The notes beneath the pieces are model-generated. The model made no database searches and was not told the origin of the DNA. It was given only the letters and a program-made list of their open reading frames with translations. 37,387 nt of DNA, from positions 1-37,387 of the forward strand of contig CALGXJ010000005.1 in assembly GCA_937936035.1 (NCBI GenBank), written 5' to 3'. The position numbers and the translations under genes are program-made. Source of the stretch: Eximiradius proteiniborus (GTDB lineage: Bacteria > Bacteroidota > Ignavibacteria > Kapaibacteriales > UBA2268). Shown one piece after another: positions 1-8,391 of this stretch; position 1 is the stretch's first letter; each line of letters opens with the position of its first letter.

Positions 1-1
1 G

Positions 2-2980
2 ATGAACAGAATACCGGATACCGACTTGTTTTTTGCAAGAGTAAGAGTAGGACCTGGGTCGCACTACGTAACAGGCGAGACGCCATTTGGTGGGTATGTG
101 TATGGATTTACAAGTGTGGATTCCTACGGGTGGCCTGCTGCGATGCAGTTTAAGGTAACCGATGTAGTGGATACATTAGCTCCGGAAGTGTATGTAGAGG
201 GCAATTGTGGCAAATACACCGTGAGATTTACTGAGATTCGCAATGGCAAAGAAGGGGACGATCCATTACAACAAGATTTAGGTGTCTCTGACCAGCCAAC
301 ACTGCTTGATGGAACAAACAATTTCAAAGATCCAATATTTACAACACCATTTACGCCATTTCCACCCAAGACCGACTTTACATTCCAGTTGGAAGTTGAA
401 GATTTAACAAAAGACGCTGTTGCTTATTTATCGATAGTTGACCGAGCAGGAAATGAATCCAAAACTAAAATAGAATACTTCGCTGATAATATTGCGAGCA
501 ATCCAAATGTACTGCAATTCGGAGCTGTTCAGGTTGGCAAATCTTCTGATTTGACATATATCATACAAAACAAGGGCGGGAATGACGTAACAATAAAATC
601 AATAAAATTATATAGAGGACAATATTATCAATTGGTAGATTTGCCGGCTATCCCGACAGTAATTCCAAAGAAATCATCAATACCTATAAATGTTCGTTAT
701 TCGCCGGTTAATGAATCGCCGAATGAATTCAATTTGGATATTGACTCTGTGCTTATTGAAACTGAGTGTTTAAGATTCTCCTTCCCGGTTACTGGTCGGG
801 GTGTAGTGGCAAAGATTGACGTAACAGACTATAACTTCGGTGCGGTAGTTGTTGGCGATAAGAAGTGCCATACAAGCGGCATAGTCGTTCGCAACACGGG
901 CAGTATGGACTTAGTGATTGATGGATTCACCTGGAATCCGGGTAATCTGGCATTTACAGTAGAAGATCCGATCGAGCCGGCATTCCCTGTGATAATCACA
1001 CCGGGACAGAGTGTAGTATTTAGAACCGTATGCTTTACTCCAACAGACAATGGCGATTATACTGCAAGGATAGATTTTAACTCCAACGCAGCCAGCGGAA
1101 AATACTGGTCGAATATTCGGGGTATTGGTATTAAGCCGGGACCACAGATTACCAGCTTCAATTGGGGTGCCCGCCGTGTATTAGATGCAAATGTTAATAT
1201 GATAGATGCATATGAGGGCTATGTTGAAGTATATAATATCGGAACTTCACCACTTAAATTTATCCGTGCCGAAATTGATGAAAACGACAACGATGGTAGT
1301 TACGAAGTAGTTGGCTATGAGCCAAACTTTATCGTAACCGGACAGAACCAAATAGAAATCTGGCCCCAAACCGAAACTGACCCGAACAGGACAAAAGTTG
1401 TTCGCGTTCTTTTGAGATTTAAGCCGATTACTGATGATGTTAAAACTAATGTAAAAATTTATCCGATATTCTCTCAAAGCGACAACGTTCCACGTGGAAG
1501 CATATATGGTGTATTGGAAGGCTCGGCATATCTGCCGCAAATCGAAGCAATTGGTTATGAATTCACTCCGGAAGTGGAAGTTGGGGAGCTTCATCCAGTA
1601 ACAGGCAACATTAAAATTCGCTCGCTCGGCAATTCAGCAGATCTATTTATCAAAGAAATTCGCATACGTCCGGTAACACCGAATTCGGATCAGGACTTCA
1701 ATTTCTTGCAGCCACTGCCGACAGACTTTGTGTTGGCTCGTGGTCAGGAGCTCGAAATACCGGTTACATTCACACCAACTCGCACACTCCGCAGAGAAAT
1801 TGCATTGGATATTTACAACGATGCATTCCCGGCTTACGATAGCTTGCAAATTACTACAATCAATGTAGTTGGCAATGCATTTGACCGTGGATTGGAAGTA
1901 ACCAACATAGACTTCCAACGCAGGACACGTTGCGATGCTCCGGTATTGAGCTTTGAGGTACGCAATACAGGCACAACCCGGGCATTTGAAATTAATAATA
2001 TTCAGGTTGAAGATGCTTACGCCGATATTTTCGAAGTGCTTGGATTTACTCCAGGCGACCAGGTAGATCCACAAAGCACCAAAGTATACAACGTTCGTTT
2101 CAAACCAGCAGCTCGCACTGGGCAAATCCACGACAATGGTAACAAAATTAAAGCAAAATTATACGTTGAAACTTCTATTGGCACTTATGAAGCAGAACTT
2201 GCAGGAATGAGCGTTCTCAGCAAAGTAGAGTTGTCACTTCCTCGCATTGACCAGATGACAGCTGGAATGACTACAACTAGTAAATACAAAGAATTCCCTG
2301 TTTCTATTAAGCTTGTACCTGATGCCGGACATATGGGCACCTGGCCTGAAGTTCAAATTACTGAGTTTACTGTTGAAATCAAATACAATCCAAAATGGAT
2401 GAAATACAATGGCTCTGTTACTCCGGGTGAAGTATTGAGAAACTGGGTTCTCACTGCAAACGAAGTGCTACATAGCGAAACATCTGCTTCGTTGTTTGTA
2501 CACGGTAAAGGTGGATTGCCAATCGACAAGGATGGAAAACTCTTCAATCCAAACTTCTTAATTCTGCTATCCGATAGCAGTTCGTTTGCTCCAATGTTTG
2601 GACAAATTACATTACACAACCGCGACGAATGCGTAAGCTCGGTGAATATTCCCGGACGTATTTCATTGCAACATTGTGTGCAGGACCTGCGTAACGTTAT
2701 CATTAACAAGAACCAGTTCAAGATGATACCTATTAAGCCAAATCCAGTTTCTGGTGGCTCGGTAACGCTTGATTTCAGCGTTGGTTTGGATAACGTATAT
2801 ACCCGTATCGAGCTTATAAACGCACAAGGTGAAGTTGTTCGGGTGCTTCAGGACGGCGAAATGCGTGCTGGCGACTACAAAGCAACAATCATCACAAGCG
2901 AACTTGGCTCGGGCGTATACTTTATCAATATGGTGAGCGGTCCGTTCCAGGCACGCGAGAAACTCGTTATTGTGAAATAA
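2..2980 (+). CDS. Large T9SS-secreted surface protein with choice-of-anchor-D repeats (5' end cut off)
   Basis: This is a secreted or cell-surface protein, truncated by the left window edge: the apparent Met at base 2 lies inside a domain and no signal peptide is present. The first ~60 residues, with GGYVYGF and DSYGWPA, look like the end of an IgGFc-binding-type N-terminal domain. About five Ig-like choice-of-anchor-D/ASH-type repeats follow (roughly 165-265, 270-375, 378-505, 511-625 and 631-740). Each opens with a pattern like 'F-GAV-VG' and contains a 'V-N-G' turn. Residues 742-890 resemble a cohesin-like beta domain. The C-terminus (about 907-992) starts at IKPNP and ends GVYFINM...KLVIVK, a typical type A T9SS sorting domain that is cleaved when the protein reaches the surface. 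The domain calls are firm as a class; the ligand or role is unknown. A rho-independent terminator follows. Confidence 0.88.
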   Translation: MNRIPDTDLFFARVRVGPGSHYVTGETPFGGYVYGFTSVDSYGWPAAMQFKVTDVVDTLAPEVYVEGNCGKYTVRFTEIRNGKEGDDPLQQDLGVSDQPTLLDGTNNFKDPIFTTPFTPFPPKTDFTFQLEVEDLTKDAVAYLSIVDRAGNESKTKIEYFADNIASNPNVLQFGAVQVGKSSDLTYIIQNKGGNDVTIKSIKLYRGQYYQLVDLPAIPTVIPKKSSIPINVRYSPVNESPNEFNLDIDSVLIETECLRFSFPVTGRGVVAKIDVTDYNFGAVVVGDKKCHTSGIVVRNTGSMDLVIDGFTWNPGNLAFTVEDPIEPAFPVIITPGQSVVFRTVCFTPTDNGDYTARIDFNSNAASGKYWSNIRGIGIKPGPQITSFNWGARRVLDANVNMIDAYEGYVEVYNIGTSPLKFIRAEIDENDNDGSYEVVGYEPNFIVTGQNQIEIWPQTETDPNRTKVVRVLLRFKPITDDVKTNVKIYPIFSQSDNVPRGSIYGVLEGSAYLPQIEAIGYEFTPEVEVGELHPVTGNIKIRSLGNSADLFIKEIRIRPVTPNSDQDFNFLQPLPTDFVLARGQELEIPVTFTPTRTLRREIALDIYNDAFPAYDSLQITTINVVGNAFDRGLEVTNIDFQRRTRCDAPVLSFEVRNTGTTRAFEINNIQVEDAYADIFEVLGFTPGDQVDPQSTKVYNVRFKPAARTGQIHDNGNKIKAKLYVETSIGTYEAELAGMSVLSKVELSLPRIDQMTAGMTTTSKYKEFPVSIKLVPDAGHMGTWPEVQITEFTVEIKYNPKWMKYNGSVTPGEVLRNWVLTANEVLHSETSASLFVHGKGGLPIDKDGKLFNPNFLILLSDSSSFAPMFGQITLHNRDECVSSVNIPGRISLQHCVQDLRNVIINKNQFKMIPIKPNPVSGGSVTLDFSVGLDNVYTRIELINAQGEVVRVLQDGEMRAGDYKATIITSELGSGVYFINMVSGPFQAREKLVIVK

Positions 2981-3000
2981 CCTTGATTTAGACAAGTAAG

Positions 3001-3034
3001 GAAGGGCTACCACCGAAGGTAGCCCTTTCTTTTT
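3001..3034 (+). terminator. Rho-independent terminator after the T9SS protein gene
   Basis: A perfect 10-bp stem (aagggctacc / ggtagccctt) with a 6-nt loop is followed by a T-rich run. It lies 20 nt past the stop codon of the upstream gene and well before the next start, so it ends that transcript. Confidence 0.9.
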
Positions 3035-3200
3035 GCCCGGAATGCAAATTCCCAATAATTATGTTTAAGCAGATGGCGAAGAACAGGTCGATTGAAAATA
3101 AAACACTTAGGCGTTTGATTTCTTTGTAATTCGAAAAAAAAATAGTAATTTACTTAATATTTTGCATACAAATTGTTAATTCTCATAGAGGTAAGGAATT

Positions 3201-5228
3201 ATGAAGCAATGGATTATCGTTGCGATTCTGTTATTTGGAATTAGTTTTGTTTCTTTTGCCCAGAAGAAGAAACCGGCTGACAATTCAAACATTGTATTGG
3301 CAACAGTTGGCAAGGAAAATATTACTTACAAGCAAGTCGAGCGCGCATTCCAGAAAAATATGAACCGCAAGCATCAAAAGCTAACCGATTTGTCAAAAGA
3401 TAGCATCATTGATTTTCTGAATCTTTATGTAAATTATAGGCTGAAAGTTCAGGACGCTATTGCTCGCGGTTTCGACAAAGATTCTGCAGTTATAGACGAC
3501 ATCAGCCAAAACAGGAAATTGCTTGCCGAATCTTTCTTCTTCGAAAAGAAACTAACCGAACCTACTCTTGAGAGATGGCAAAAAATGCGTGAAAAAGAAT
3601 ATAAAGTTGCAATAATTATTGCTTTTGTTGGGGCTAGCAACGATACTGCCGCAGCCTTCGAAAAAATCAAAAATGCCTTGAATGAATTGCAGCAAGGCGT
3701 TCCGTTCGAAGAAGTTGCCAAAAAATATTCAGACGACCCGGAAACATCCAGGAACGGTGGAGTTGTGCGAAGCTACATAACTGTTGGGCGTGTCAATAGA
3801 ATTTTGGAAGAAGAAATATATAAACTGAAAAAAGGCGAATATACTAAACAACCAGTAAGAACTAATTTCGGATACTTCTTAATAAAGGCTTTGGACGAAT
3901 CACCCCGCAACTACCTGAAACTTCGCTCAATAGTTCTCGAAAACAAAAATAATAAGATTAGCGATGAAGAGTTCAGGCAGAAAGCCGATAGTTTAGTTCA
4001 GGTAATGCGTCAGGGCAAGGCTTCTTTCGACGCAATAGCAAAAGAGCATAGCATCGATACTCGCACCGCACCGCAGGGCGGGGCAGTCGACGGATATTAC
4101 AGCCGTTCTACTGGTTTGAACAACACTCAGGAAACTTATATCCCGGAAATCGAAGAAGCAATTTATAAGCTGAAAGCCGGTGAAATTTCGAATCCTGTCT
4201 TTGCCCAAAACTATTACCATATTTTCAAAGTTGATTCTATATTGCCTGTGAACACTGCAGCCGAACTCGACGAACTTCGGGCTACTTACAAACGCCTCTA
4301 TTTTTCTGAAGATAAGATGAAATACATTGAAAAGCTCGAAAATGAATATGGGTTCAGAATGAACGATCAGGCACTGGATGCACTGGTTAATCAGCTCGAC
4401 ACTACCAAAACAAGCCTTGAGCAAGGTTGGGATGCGTCGGTAACTGAATCTGTAAAGCAACAGAATTTGTTTACTTTGCGTGGCGAGAGCACAACTGTTG
4501 GCAAGTTTGTCGATGAAGTTTCAAAATCGAAAGATCTTCGCGGCACTCCGCTCAATCGCGATGGGCTAAGCAGTGCAATCAAAAAAATTGTTGAATCGCG
4601 TGTTGTTGATTATGCAACAAGCAATTTAGAGAAAGAATACGAGGAATTTCACGATTTGGTGAAAGAGTTTCGCGATGGAATATTGCTTTTCAAAGTCGAG
4701 GCACTCGAAGTATGGGACAAAATGAAGTTCGATTCTGTGTTGGCAAGAGTGTATTACGACACAACATCGATGGATTTGACTCGCCCGGTTATGTATGATA
4801 TAAGCGAGATTTACTTTTTGCAAAAGGCAGATGCCGATAGCGTCTATAAGCAAATAAGTTCCGGTGCAATTAGTTTCGATGAAGCGGCAAACAAGCACAC
4901 TCAGAGAATAGGGATGCGAGCAAAAAACGGTCATCACGGACTTCTTCCGCTTGACCGCAACCAGCTTGCAAAACTTGCTTCCGAAAAGAAACTCCGCCCG
5001 GGCGATATGTCTGAGCCAGTAGCTTATGAGCAAGGCTATTCAATTATCAAAGTGAATGCAATCGAGGATGCACGCAAAAAGTCGTTCGAAGAGGCAATTC
5101 CTGATATTGCACCAAAAATTCAGGATTTAATCCAAAAAAGACTTACCGAAGAATGGCTTAACCGCCTGCGAAAGCAATTCCCTGTGAAAATTGAGACAAA
5201 AAATATCAGCCAGATAGCGAATAAATAA
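3201..5228 (+). CDS. Peptidylprolyl isomerase, SurA/PpiC type, with three parvulin-like modules
   Basis: This is an exported periplasmic chaperone and prolyl isomerase, expected to help fold outer-membrane or secreted proteins. A signal peptide is clear (MKQWIIVAILLFGISFVSFA, cut near QKKK). Residues ~25-125 form a SurA-like helical N-terminal region. Three rotamase-like modules follow, at ~130-235 (with FEEVAKKYSDDPETSRNGG), ~237-352 (FDAIAKEHSIDTRTAPQGG) and ~530-640 (FDEAANKHTQ...NGHHG). Each keeps the usual 'F-E-A-K-S-D-GG' pattern. The helical stretch between modules 2 and 3 carries no recognised domain. The third module lacks the usual D-GG, so it may be catalytically weak. AGGTAAGGA sits just upstream of the ATG. 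The gene is flanked by terminators, so it is probably monocistronic. Confidence 0.88.
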   Translation: MKQWIIVAILLFGISFVSFAQKKKPADNSNIVLATVGKENITYKQVERAFQKNMNRKHQKLTDLSKDSIIDFLNLYVNYRLKVQDAIARGFDKDSAVIDDISQNRKLLAESFFFEKKLTEPTLERWQKMREKEYKVAIIIAFVGASNDTAAAFEKIKNALNELQQGVPFEEVAKKYSDDPETSRNGGVVRSYITVGRVNRILEEEIYKLKKGEYTKQPVRTNFGYFLIKALDESPRNYLKLRSIVLENKNNKISDEEFRQKADSLVQVMRQGKASFDAIAKEHSIDTRTAPQGGAVDGYYSRSTGLNNTQETYIPEIEEAIYKLKAGEISNPVFAQNYYHIFKVDSILPVNTAAELDELRATYKRLYFSEDKMKYIEKLENEYGFRMNDQALDALVNQLDTTKTSLEQGWDASVTESVKQQNLFTLRGESTTVGKFVDEVSKSKDLRGTPLNRDGLSSAIKKIVESRVVDYATSNLEKEYEEFHDLVKEFRDGILLFKVEALEVWDKMKFDSVLARVYYDTTSMDLTRPVMYDISEIYFLQKADADSVYKQISSGAISFDEAANKHTQRIGMRAKNGHHGLLPLDRNQLAKLASEKKLRPGDMSEPVAYEQGYSIIKVNAIEDARKKSFEEAIPDIAPKIQDLIQKRLTEEWLNRLRKQFPVKIETKNISQIANK

Positions 5229-5238
5229 AGCATAAGGC

Positions 5239-5270
5239 AAGGGGCGAGAGTAATTCTCGCCCTTTTTTGT
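5239..5270 (+). terminator. Rho-independent terminator after the PpiC gene
   Basis: A stem gggcgaga / tctcgccc (8 bp, extended by A-T and G-T pairs) with a 5-nt loop is followed by six Ts. It starts 11 nt after the stop codon of the foldase gene. Confidence 0.9.
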
Positions 5271-5297
5271 GTATAGATATGCAATGCAATTATCGTG

Positions 5298-5350
5298 TGT
5301 AGAGACGCAATGCGAATAACGGTAGAAACGCAATGCATTGCGTCTCTACA
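5298..5350. repeat. Palindromic intergenic repeat built on GTAGAGACGCAATGC
   Basis: A perfect 16-bp inverted repeat, tgtagagacgcaatgc (5298-5313) against gcattgcgtctctaca (5335-5350), encloses a further degenerate direct copy, gtagaaacgcaatgc (5322-5336). A fragment of the core (gcaatgcaat) also occurs at 5281-5290. The arms end in GTAGAGACG/CGTCTCTAC. From memory, unverified here, similar arms occur in small dispersed palindromic repeats of several bacterial genomes. It may be a REP- or MITE-like element, or the stem of a small RNA. No ORF on either strand makes sense through it. Confidence 0.75.
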
Positions 5351-5617
5351 TATAAATCCGAAGAGAAGGCTTGAGACGCTTGCAATACGTTTATTTACAA
5401 AAAATGCAAAAAAAATAAAAAAATGAAAAAAAATTACTTGTTTAGAAAAAAAATGTTGTAAGTTGTTGAAAAACTTTATATATTTACAACGTGATATTTG
5501 CAAAGTGTCGTGAAATCCTTGAAAAATAACGTTATAGAGAAACTCAAATTTTTATTAACTATATTAACTAATTTTTATTAGTTTTCTCTTTTTTTTCCAT
5601 TAATTAAAGGTGTTTTT
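5351..5617 (+). promoter_or_regulatory. AT-rich leader upstream of the HU gene
   Basis: This gene-free stretch is extremely AT-rich. A near-match to the Bacteroidota -7 box (GATATTTG, one mismatch from TAnnTTTG) is at 5493-5500. That would give a leader of about 110 nt. A weak hairpin (AACTAAT-TTTT-ATTAGTT, 5566-5583) followed by a T-rich run (to ~5598) lies in this leader and could attenuate or stabilise the mRNA. Nothing else is recognisable here. Confidence 0.35.
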
Positions 5618-5917
5618 ATGAACAAAACAGACTTAATCAAAGCAGTAGCAGAAACCGCTGGCATGACAAAGGTTGATGCAGAAAAAGCTATCAATGCAAC
5701 TTTTGATTCAATCAAAGGTGTTCTCGTAAAAGGCGAGAAACTCACCTTGGTTGGATTTGGTACATTCGAAGTTGCAGACCGCAAAGCACGCACAGGCAAA
5801 AATCCACGTACTGGCGACACAATTAAAATTCCTGCTACAAAAGTTGCAAGATTCAAACCAGGCAAGACTTTGAAAGAAGAAGTTGCTGCTACAGCTAAAA
5901 ATAAGAAGAAAAAATAA
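5618..5917 (+). CDS. HU-family DNA-binding protein
   Basis: This is a small dimeric nucleoid protein that bends DNA. At 99 aa it has the standard HU/IHF length plus a short lysine-rich tail (AKNKKKK). It begins MNKTDLIKAVAETAGMTK. The conserved GFGTFEV turn is at ~46-52, and the DNA-binding beta arm contains RTGKNPRTGDTIKIP, whose Pro is the intercalating position. It ends in the family pattern FKPGKTLKE. The start ATG has AAAGG upstream. It appears monocistronic, with its own terminator. HU versus IHF subunit cannot be decided from the sequence, but a single such gene in this phylum is normally HU. Confidence 0.95.
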   Translation: MNKTDLIKAVAETAGMTKVDAEKAINATFDSIKGVLVKGEKLTLVGFGTFEVADRKARTGKNPRTGDTIKIPATKVARFKPGKTLKEEVAATAKNKKKK

Positions 5918-5938
5918 TTTTTTCTGATTGTAAAAATT

Positions 5939-5964
5939 GCCGTTCATAATGAACGGCTTTTTTT
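5939..5964 (+). terminator. Rho-independent terminator after the HU gene
   Basis: A perfect 8-bp stem gccgttca / tgaacggc with a 3-nt loop (taa) is followed by seven Ts, 21 nt past the HU stop codon. The pyrB -7 promoter box lies immediately after the T run. Confidence 0.9.
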
Positions 5965-5965
5965 A

Positions 5966-5973
5966 TATTTTTG
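5966..5973 (+). promoter_or_regulatory. Bacteroidota-type -7 box for pyrB
   Basis: TATTTTTG matches TAnnTTTG and lies 32 nt before the pyrB ATG, directly downstream of the HU terminator. No TTG box is seen at the ideal distance, so only the -7 element is supported. Confidence 0.5.
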
Positions 5974-6005
5974 CCTAATTTGTTTTATTCAATTTTTAAA
6001 AAATT

Positions 6006-6938
6006 ATGAATAACGACTATTTACTAAGCAAGCCATACTTAATCAACTCTGAAGATTTGACCGCAGAAGATATCTCAGCAGTTTTCGAAAAAGCTCAGTT
6101 CTTTTTGGAAAATTATCCTAAAGAGAGAAAATTTTCAGATTTGAAAGGAATAACAGTTGCTCTTGCGTTCTTCGAGCCATCGACACGCACAAAGCTTTCG
6201 TTCGAACTTGCAGCGAAGAGACTTTCTGCCGACACAATTTCTTTTGCATCGTCGTCGTCAAGTCTGACCAAAGGCGAATCTCTGATAGATACGCTTCGGA
6301 CAATTGAAGCAATGGATGTTCAGATGTATGTTGTTCGGCACTCGAACAGCGGTGTTCCGAAATTATTGCAGGAGAACACACGCGGCGTTATTCTCAATGC
6401 GGGCGATGGCAAGCATGAGCATCCAACGCAGGCATTGCTCGATAGCTTCACCCTGTGGCGTCATTTCGGACGAGTAGAAGGGTTGAAAGTGTGTATTGCC
6501 GGCGATATTTTGCACAGCCGTGTAGCGCGCTCGAATATTAATGTGTTGAAAACACTTGGGGCAGAGGTGGCTCTATGCTCGCCGGGCACATTGTTGCCGA
6601 GATACTTGAATCCATGGGATGTAAAAATAATAGAAAGTGTTGACGACGCGATAGAGTGGGCGAATGTTCTGCTTATGCTTCGATTGCAAAGAGAGAGAAT
6701 GGAAAGTGGAGTTCTTCCGTCGATTCGGGAGTTTTCTAAATACTATGGTGTGTCTTTGGAGCAATTTTCGCGCAAGCCGGATCTTGTGCTTATGCATCCG
6801 GGACCAGTTAATTATGGGATTGAGCTTGATTACAGAGTTAGTTCATATCCAAACTGCCTTATACAAACGCAAGTAACTCACGGCGTATTTATTCGTATGG
6901 CACTGCTGTCGCTTCTTTCCAAATTTGTTGCAGTATAG
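6006..6938 (+). CDS. pyrB: Aspartate carbamoyltransferase catalytic subunit
   Basis: It makes carbamoyl-aspartate from carbamoyl phosphate and L-aspartate, the first committed step of pyrimidine synthesis, in the cytoplasm. At 310 aa it is full length. The carbamoyl-phosphate loop FFEPSTRTKLSFE is at 55-67 (the SxRT core is intact). HPTQALLD follows at ~138 and GDILHSRVARSN at ~167. The C-terminal HPGPVNYGIEL replaces the usual HPGPxNRGxE. No regulatory pyrI is adjacent. Two departures from the common consensus are visible, STRTK for STRTR and NYG for NRG. Both are conservative enough to keep the call. No Shine-Dalgarno is obvious at the ATG, which is common in this phylum. Confidence 0.94.
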   Translation: MNNDYLLSKPYLINSEDLTAEDISAVFEKAQFFLENYPKERKFSDLKGITVALAFFEPSTRTKLSFELAAKRLSADTISFASSSSSLTKGESLIDTLRTIEAMDVQMYVVRHSNSGVPKLLQENTRGVILNAGDGKHEHPTQALLDSFTLWRHFGRVEGLKVCIAGDILHSRVARSNINVLKTLGAEVALCSPGTLLPRYLNPWDVKIIESVDDAIEWANVLLMLRLQRERMESGVLPSIREFSKYYGVSLEQFSRKPDLVLMHPGPVNYGIELDYRVSSYPNCLIQTQVTHGVFIRMALLSLLSKFVAV

Positions 6939-6965
6939 GCAGGTTCGCCACCTGTTTATACTGCA
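6929..6965 (+). terminator. Strong hairpin overlapping the pyrB stop codon
   Basis: A 16-bp stem, TGCAGTATAGGCAGGT against ACCTGTTTATACTGCA (two G-T pairs), closes a 5-nt loop TCGCC. The pyrB TAG lies inside the left arm. The stem is followed by tttcccgctttt, not a clean T run, so it may be an inefficient terminator or an mRNA 3'-end stabiliser between pyrB and prmC. Confidence 0.45.
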
Positions 6966-6992
6966 TTTCCCGCTTTTACTATCAATGCTGAT

Positions 6993-7835
6993 ATGAAAAG
7001 AACAACTATATTAGATATTATCAATAGCGGCTCGGAATATTTAAAAAAGCACAGCGTAGAGAGTCCGAGATTAAATGTAGAACTATTGCTATCGAAAACT
7101 CTCAATTTACAGAGGTTGCAGCTTTATCTGAGGCACGATATGCCGCTCGAAGAGAACGAACTCGAGCATATGAGGCAATTGCTACGAAAGCGTGCATCCG
7201 GCGAACCTTTGCAATATTTGCTAAACAAAGAGCAATTTCTCAATATTGAATTGGTGCTAAACAATGCAGTGCTAATTCCTCGACCGGAAACTGAACTACT
7301 TGCAAAAAAAGCCGAAGAATTAATTCGTCAGCGTTCATACAAAAGAATATTGGATATTGGCACTGGCTCGGGATGTATTGCAATCTATCTTGCAACATGC
7401 TTTCCCGACGCTGAAATTCTTGCAATAGATAAAAACCCGGAGGCTCTTGAAGTTGCTAAACAAAATGCCGAACTAAGCAAAGTTGGGAATATTAGATTTT
7501 ATCAGTCGGACATACTGAAAGTATCGCCAAAACAGAGATACGACTTGATAGTTTCAAATCCGCCGTACATTTCGCTTGAAGATTACAATCAGCTTGAACG
7601 TGAGCTTTACCACGAACCGAAAGAAGCGCTAACGGACGAAGCCGATGGGCTAACGTTTTACCGACGCTTTGCCGAGATTTTTCCTTCGGCATTAAGTCGT
7701 GGAGGGGCTTTTTTGCTTGAACTTCCTGCGAACAGGGAAGCTGATCTGAGGGCAATTTTTGGTGCTTTCAGGATAGAATTTATTAAAGATTTTAACGGAC
7801 ACACAAGGATTTTGCTTGGGCAAGTAACCAAATAA
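6993..7835 (+). CDS. prmC: Peptide chain release factor N5-glutamine methyltransferase
   Basis: It methylates the GGQ glutamine of release factors RF1/RF2 using S-adenosylmethionine. At 280 aa it has the family's usual length. The helical N-terminal domain (1-~75) holds the typical ASGEPLQYLL at 68-77 and IPRPETE at 95-101. The SAM-binding motif DIGTGSGCIA is at 121-130, and the catalytic NPPYIS is at 189-194. The tail contains FYRRFAE and NREADL, as in other PrmC/HemK proteins. The ATG is 54 nt after the pyrB stop and no Shine-Dalgarno is obvious. It may be co-transcribed with pyrB if the intervening hairpin is read through. Confidence 0.94.
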   Translation: MKRTTILDIINSGSEYLKKHSVESPRLNVELLLSKTLNLQRLQLYLRHDMPLEENELEHMRQLLRKRASGEPLQYLLNKEQFLNIELVLNNAVLIPRPETELLAKKAEELIRQRSYKRILDIGTGSGCIAIYLATCFPDAEILAIDKNPEALEVAKQNAELSKVGNIRFYQSDILKVSPKQRYDLIVSNPPYISLEDYNQLERELYHEPKEALTDEADGLTFYRRFAEIFPSALSRGGAFLLELPANREADLRAIFGAFRIEFIKDFNGHTRILLGQVTK

Positions 7836-7976
7836 AGCATTAATTTGTTGTATCATAAATTGTGAGATTAATATTAAGGTAATATTAAGAATAAATAAAT
7901 TCGATAATGAATGATTAATTTTTGTTTAATATTAGCAAAGATAAACAAAATATTATAATAAGTATGTTTTTTTTAT

Positions 7977-7984
7977 TATTTTTG
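7977..7984 (+). promoter_or_regulatory. Bacteroidota-type -7 box for the STAS-TonB operon
   Basis: TATTTTTG matches TAnnTTTG, 29 nt before the STAS start codon and at the end of an AT-rich 178-nt gap. No well-spaced TTG box was seen. Confidence 0.45.
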
Positions 7985-8013
7985 AAATTACGTATAATAA
8001 AAGGAGTTAATAG

Positions 8014-8352
8014 ATGTCGCAAGTAAAAGTAGAAGAGCAGATAGGCGGGGTGATAATCCATTTGCGTGGGCAATTCATCGGTGGCGAGGAAACCGATGCA
8101 CTTCGCGATATATTGAAAAAGTATGCCGAAGAGAAGAAAAACAAATTGATAATTGATTTTGAGAAAGCAACTTATTTGAATTCAACGGCTTTGGGTGTGC
8201 TAATAGCGGCTCACTCGAATTTTGCAAAACGCGGTGGCGAAATAATTTTATGCAATTTAGATAAATCACTCGAAAATATATTTATCATAACAAAACTGAT
8301 AACTGTATTTAATGTTGCAGATGATTTGCAATCAGCAATAAAAATGTTGTAA
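8014..8352 (+). CDS. STAS-domain protein (anti-sigma factor antagonist type)
   Basis: This is a single STAS domain of 112 aa in the SpoIIAA/RsbV class, whose members bind and sequester anti-sigma kinases in partner-switching pathways. The hallmark region is LIIDFEKATYLNSTALGVL (45-63), with Ser57 at the position normally phosphorylated in the family (usually D-S-S/T-G; here N-S-T-A). The missing glycine after S/T is unusual. AAAGGAG lies 8 nt before the ATG. The gene is 39 nt ahead of the ExbB-type gene and no terminator separates them, so it probably leads the operon. No anti-sigma kinase or phosphatase is in the window, so its partner is unknown. Confidence 0.85.
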   Translation: MSQVKVEEQIGGVIIHLRGQFIGGEETDALRDILKKYAEEKKNKLIIDFEKATYLNSTALGVLIAAHSNFAKRGGEIILCNLDKSLENIFIITKLITVFNVADDLQSAIKML

Positions 8353-8391
8353 TAATATTTATTAACTTTAAACAAATTATGGAGTTTTTTT

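Noticed and set aside
1643-2131. 162-aa minus-strand ORF inside the T9SS protein gene
   Set aside because: The sense strand encodes recognisable Ig-like repeats; the antisense translation shows no domain or start signal.
3993-4460. 155-aa minus-strand ORF inside the PpiC gene
   Set aside because: Shadow of a well-supported foldase gene.
5120-5503. 127-aa minus-strand ORF after the PpiC gene
   Set aside because: It runs through a terminator and the palindromic repeat and reads as low-complexity Phe-rich translation of AT-rich DNA.
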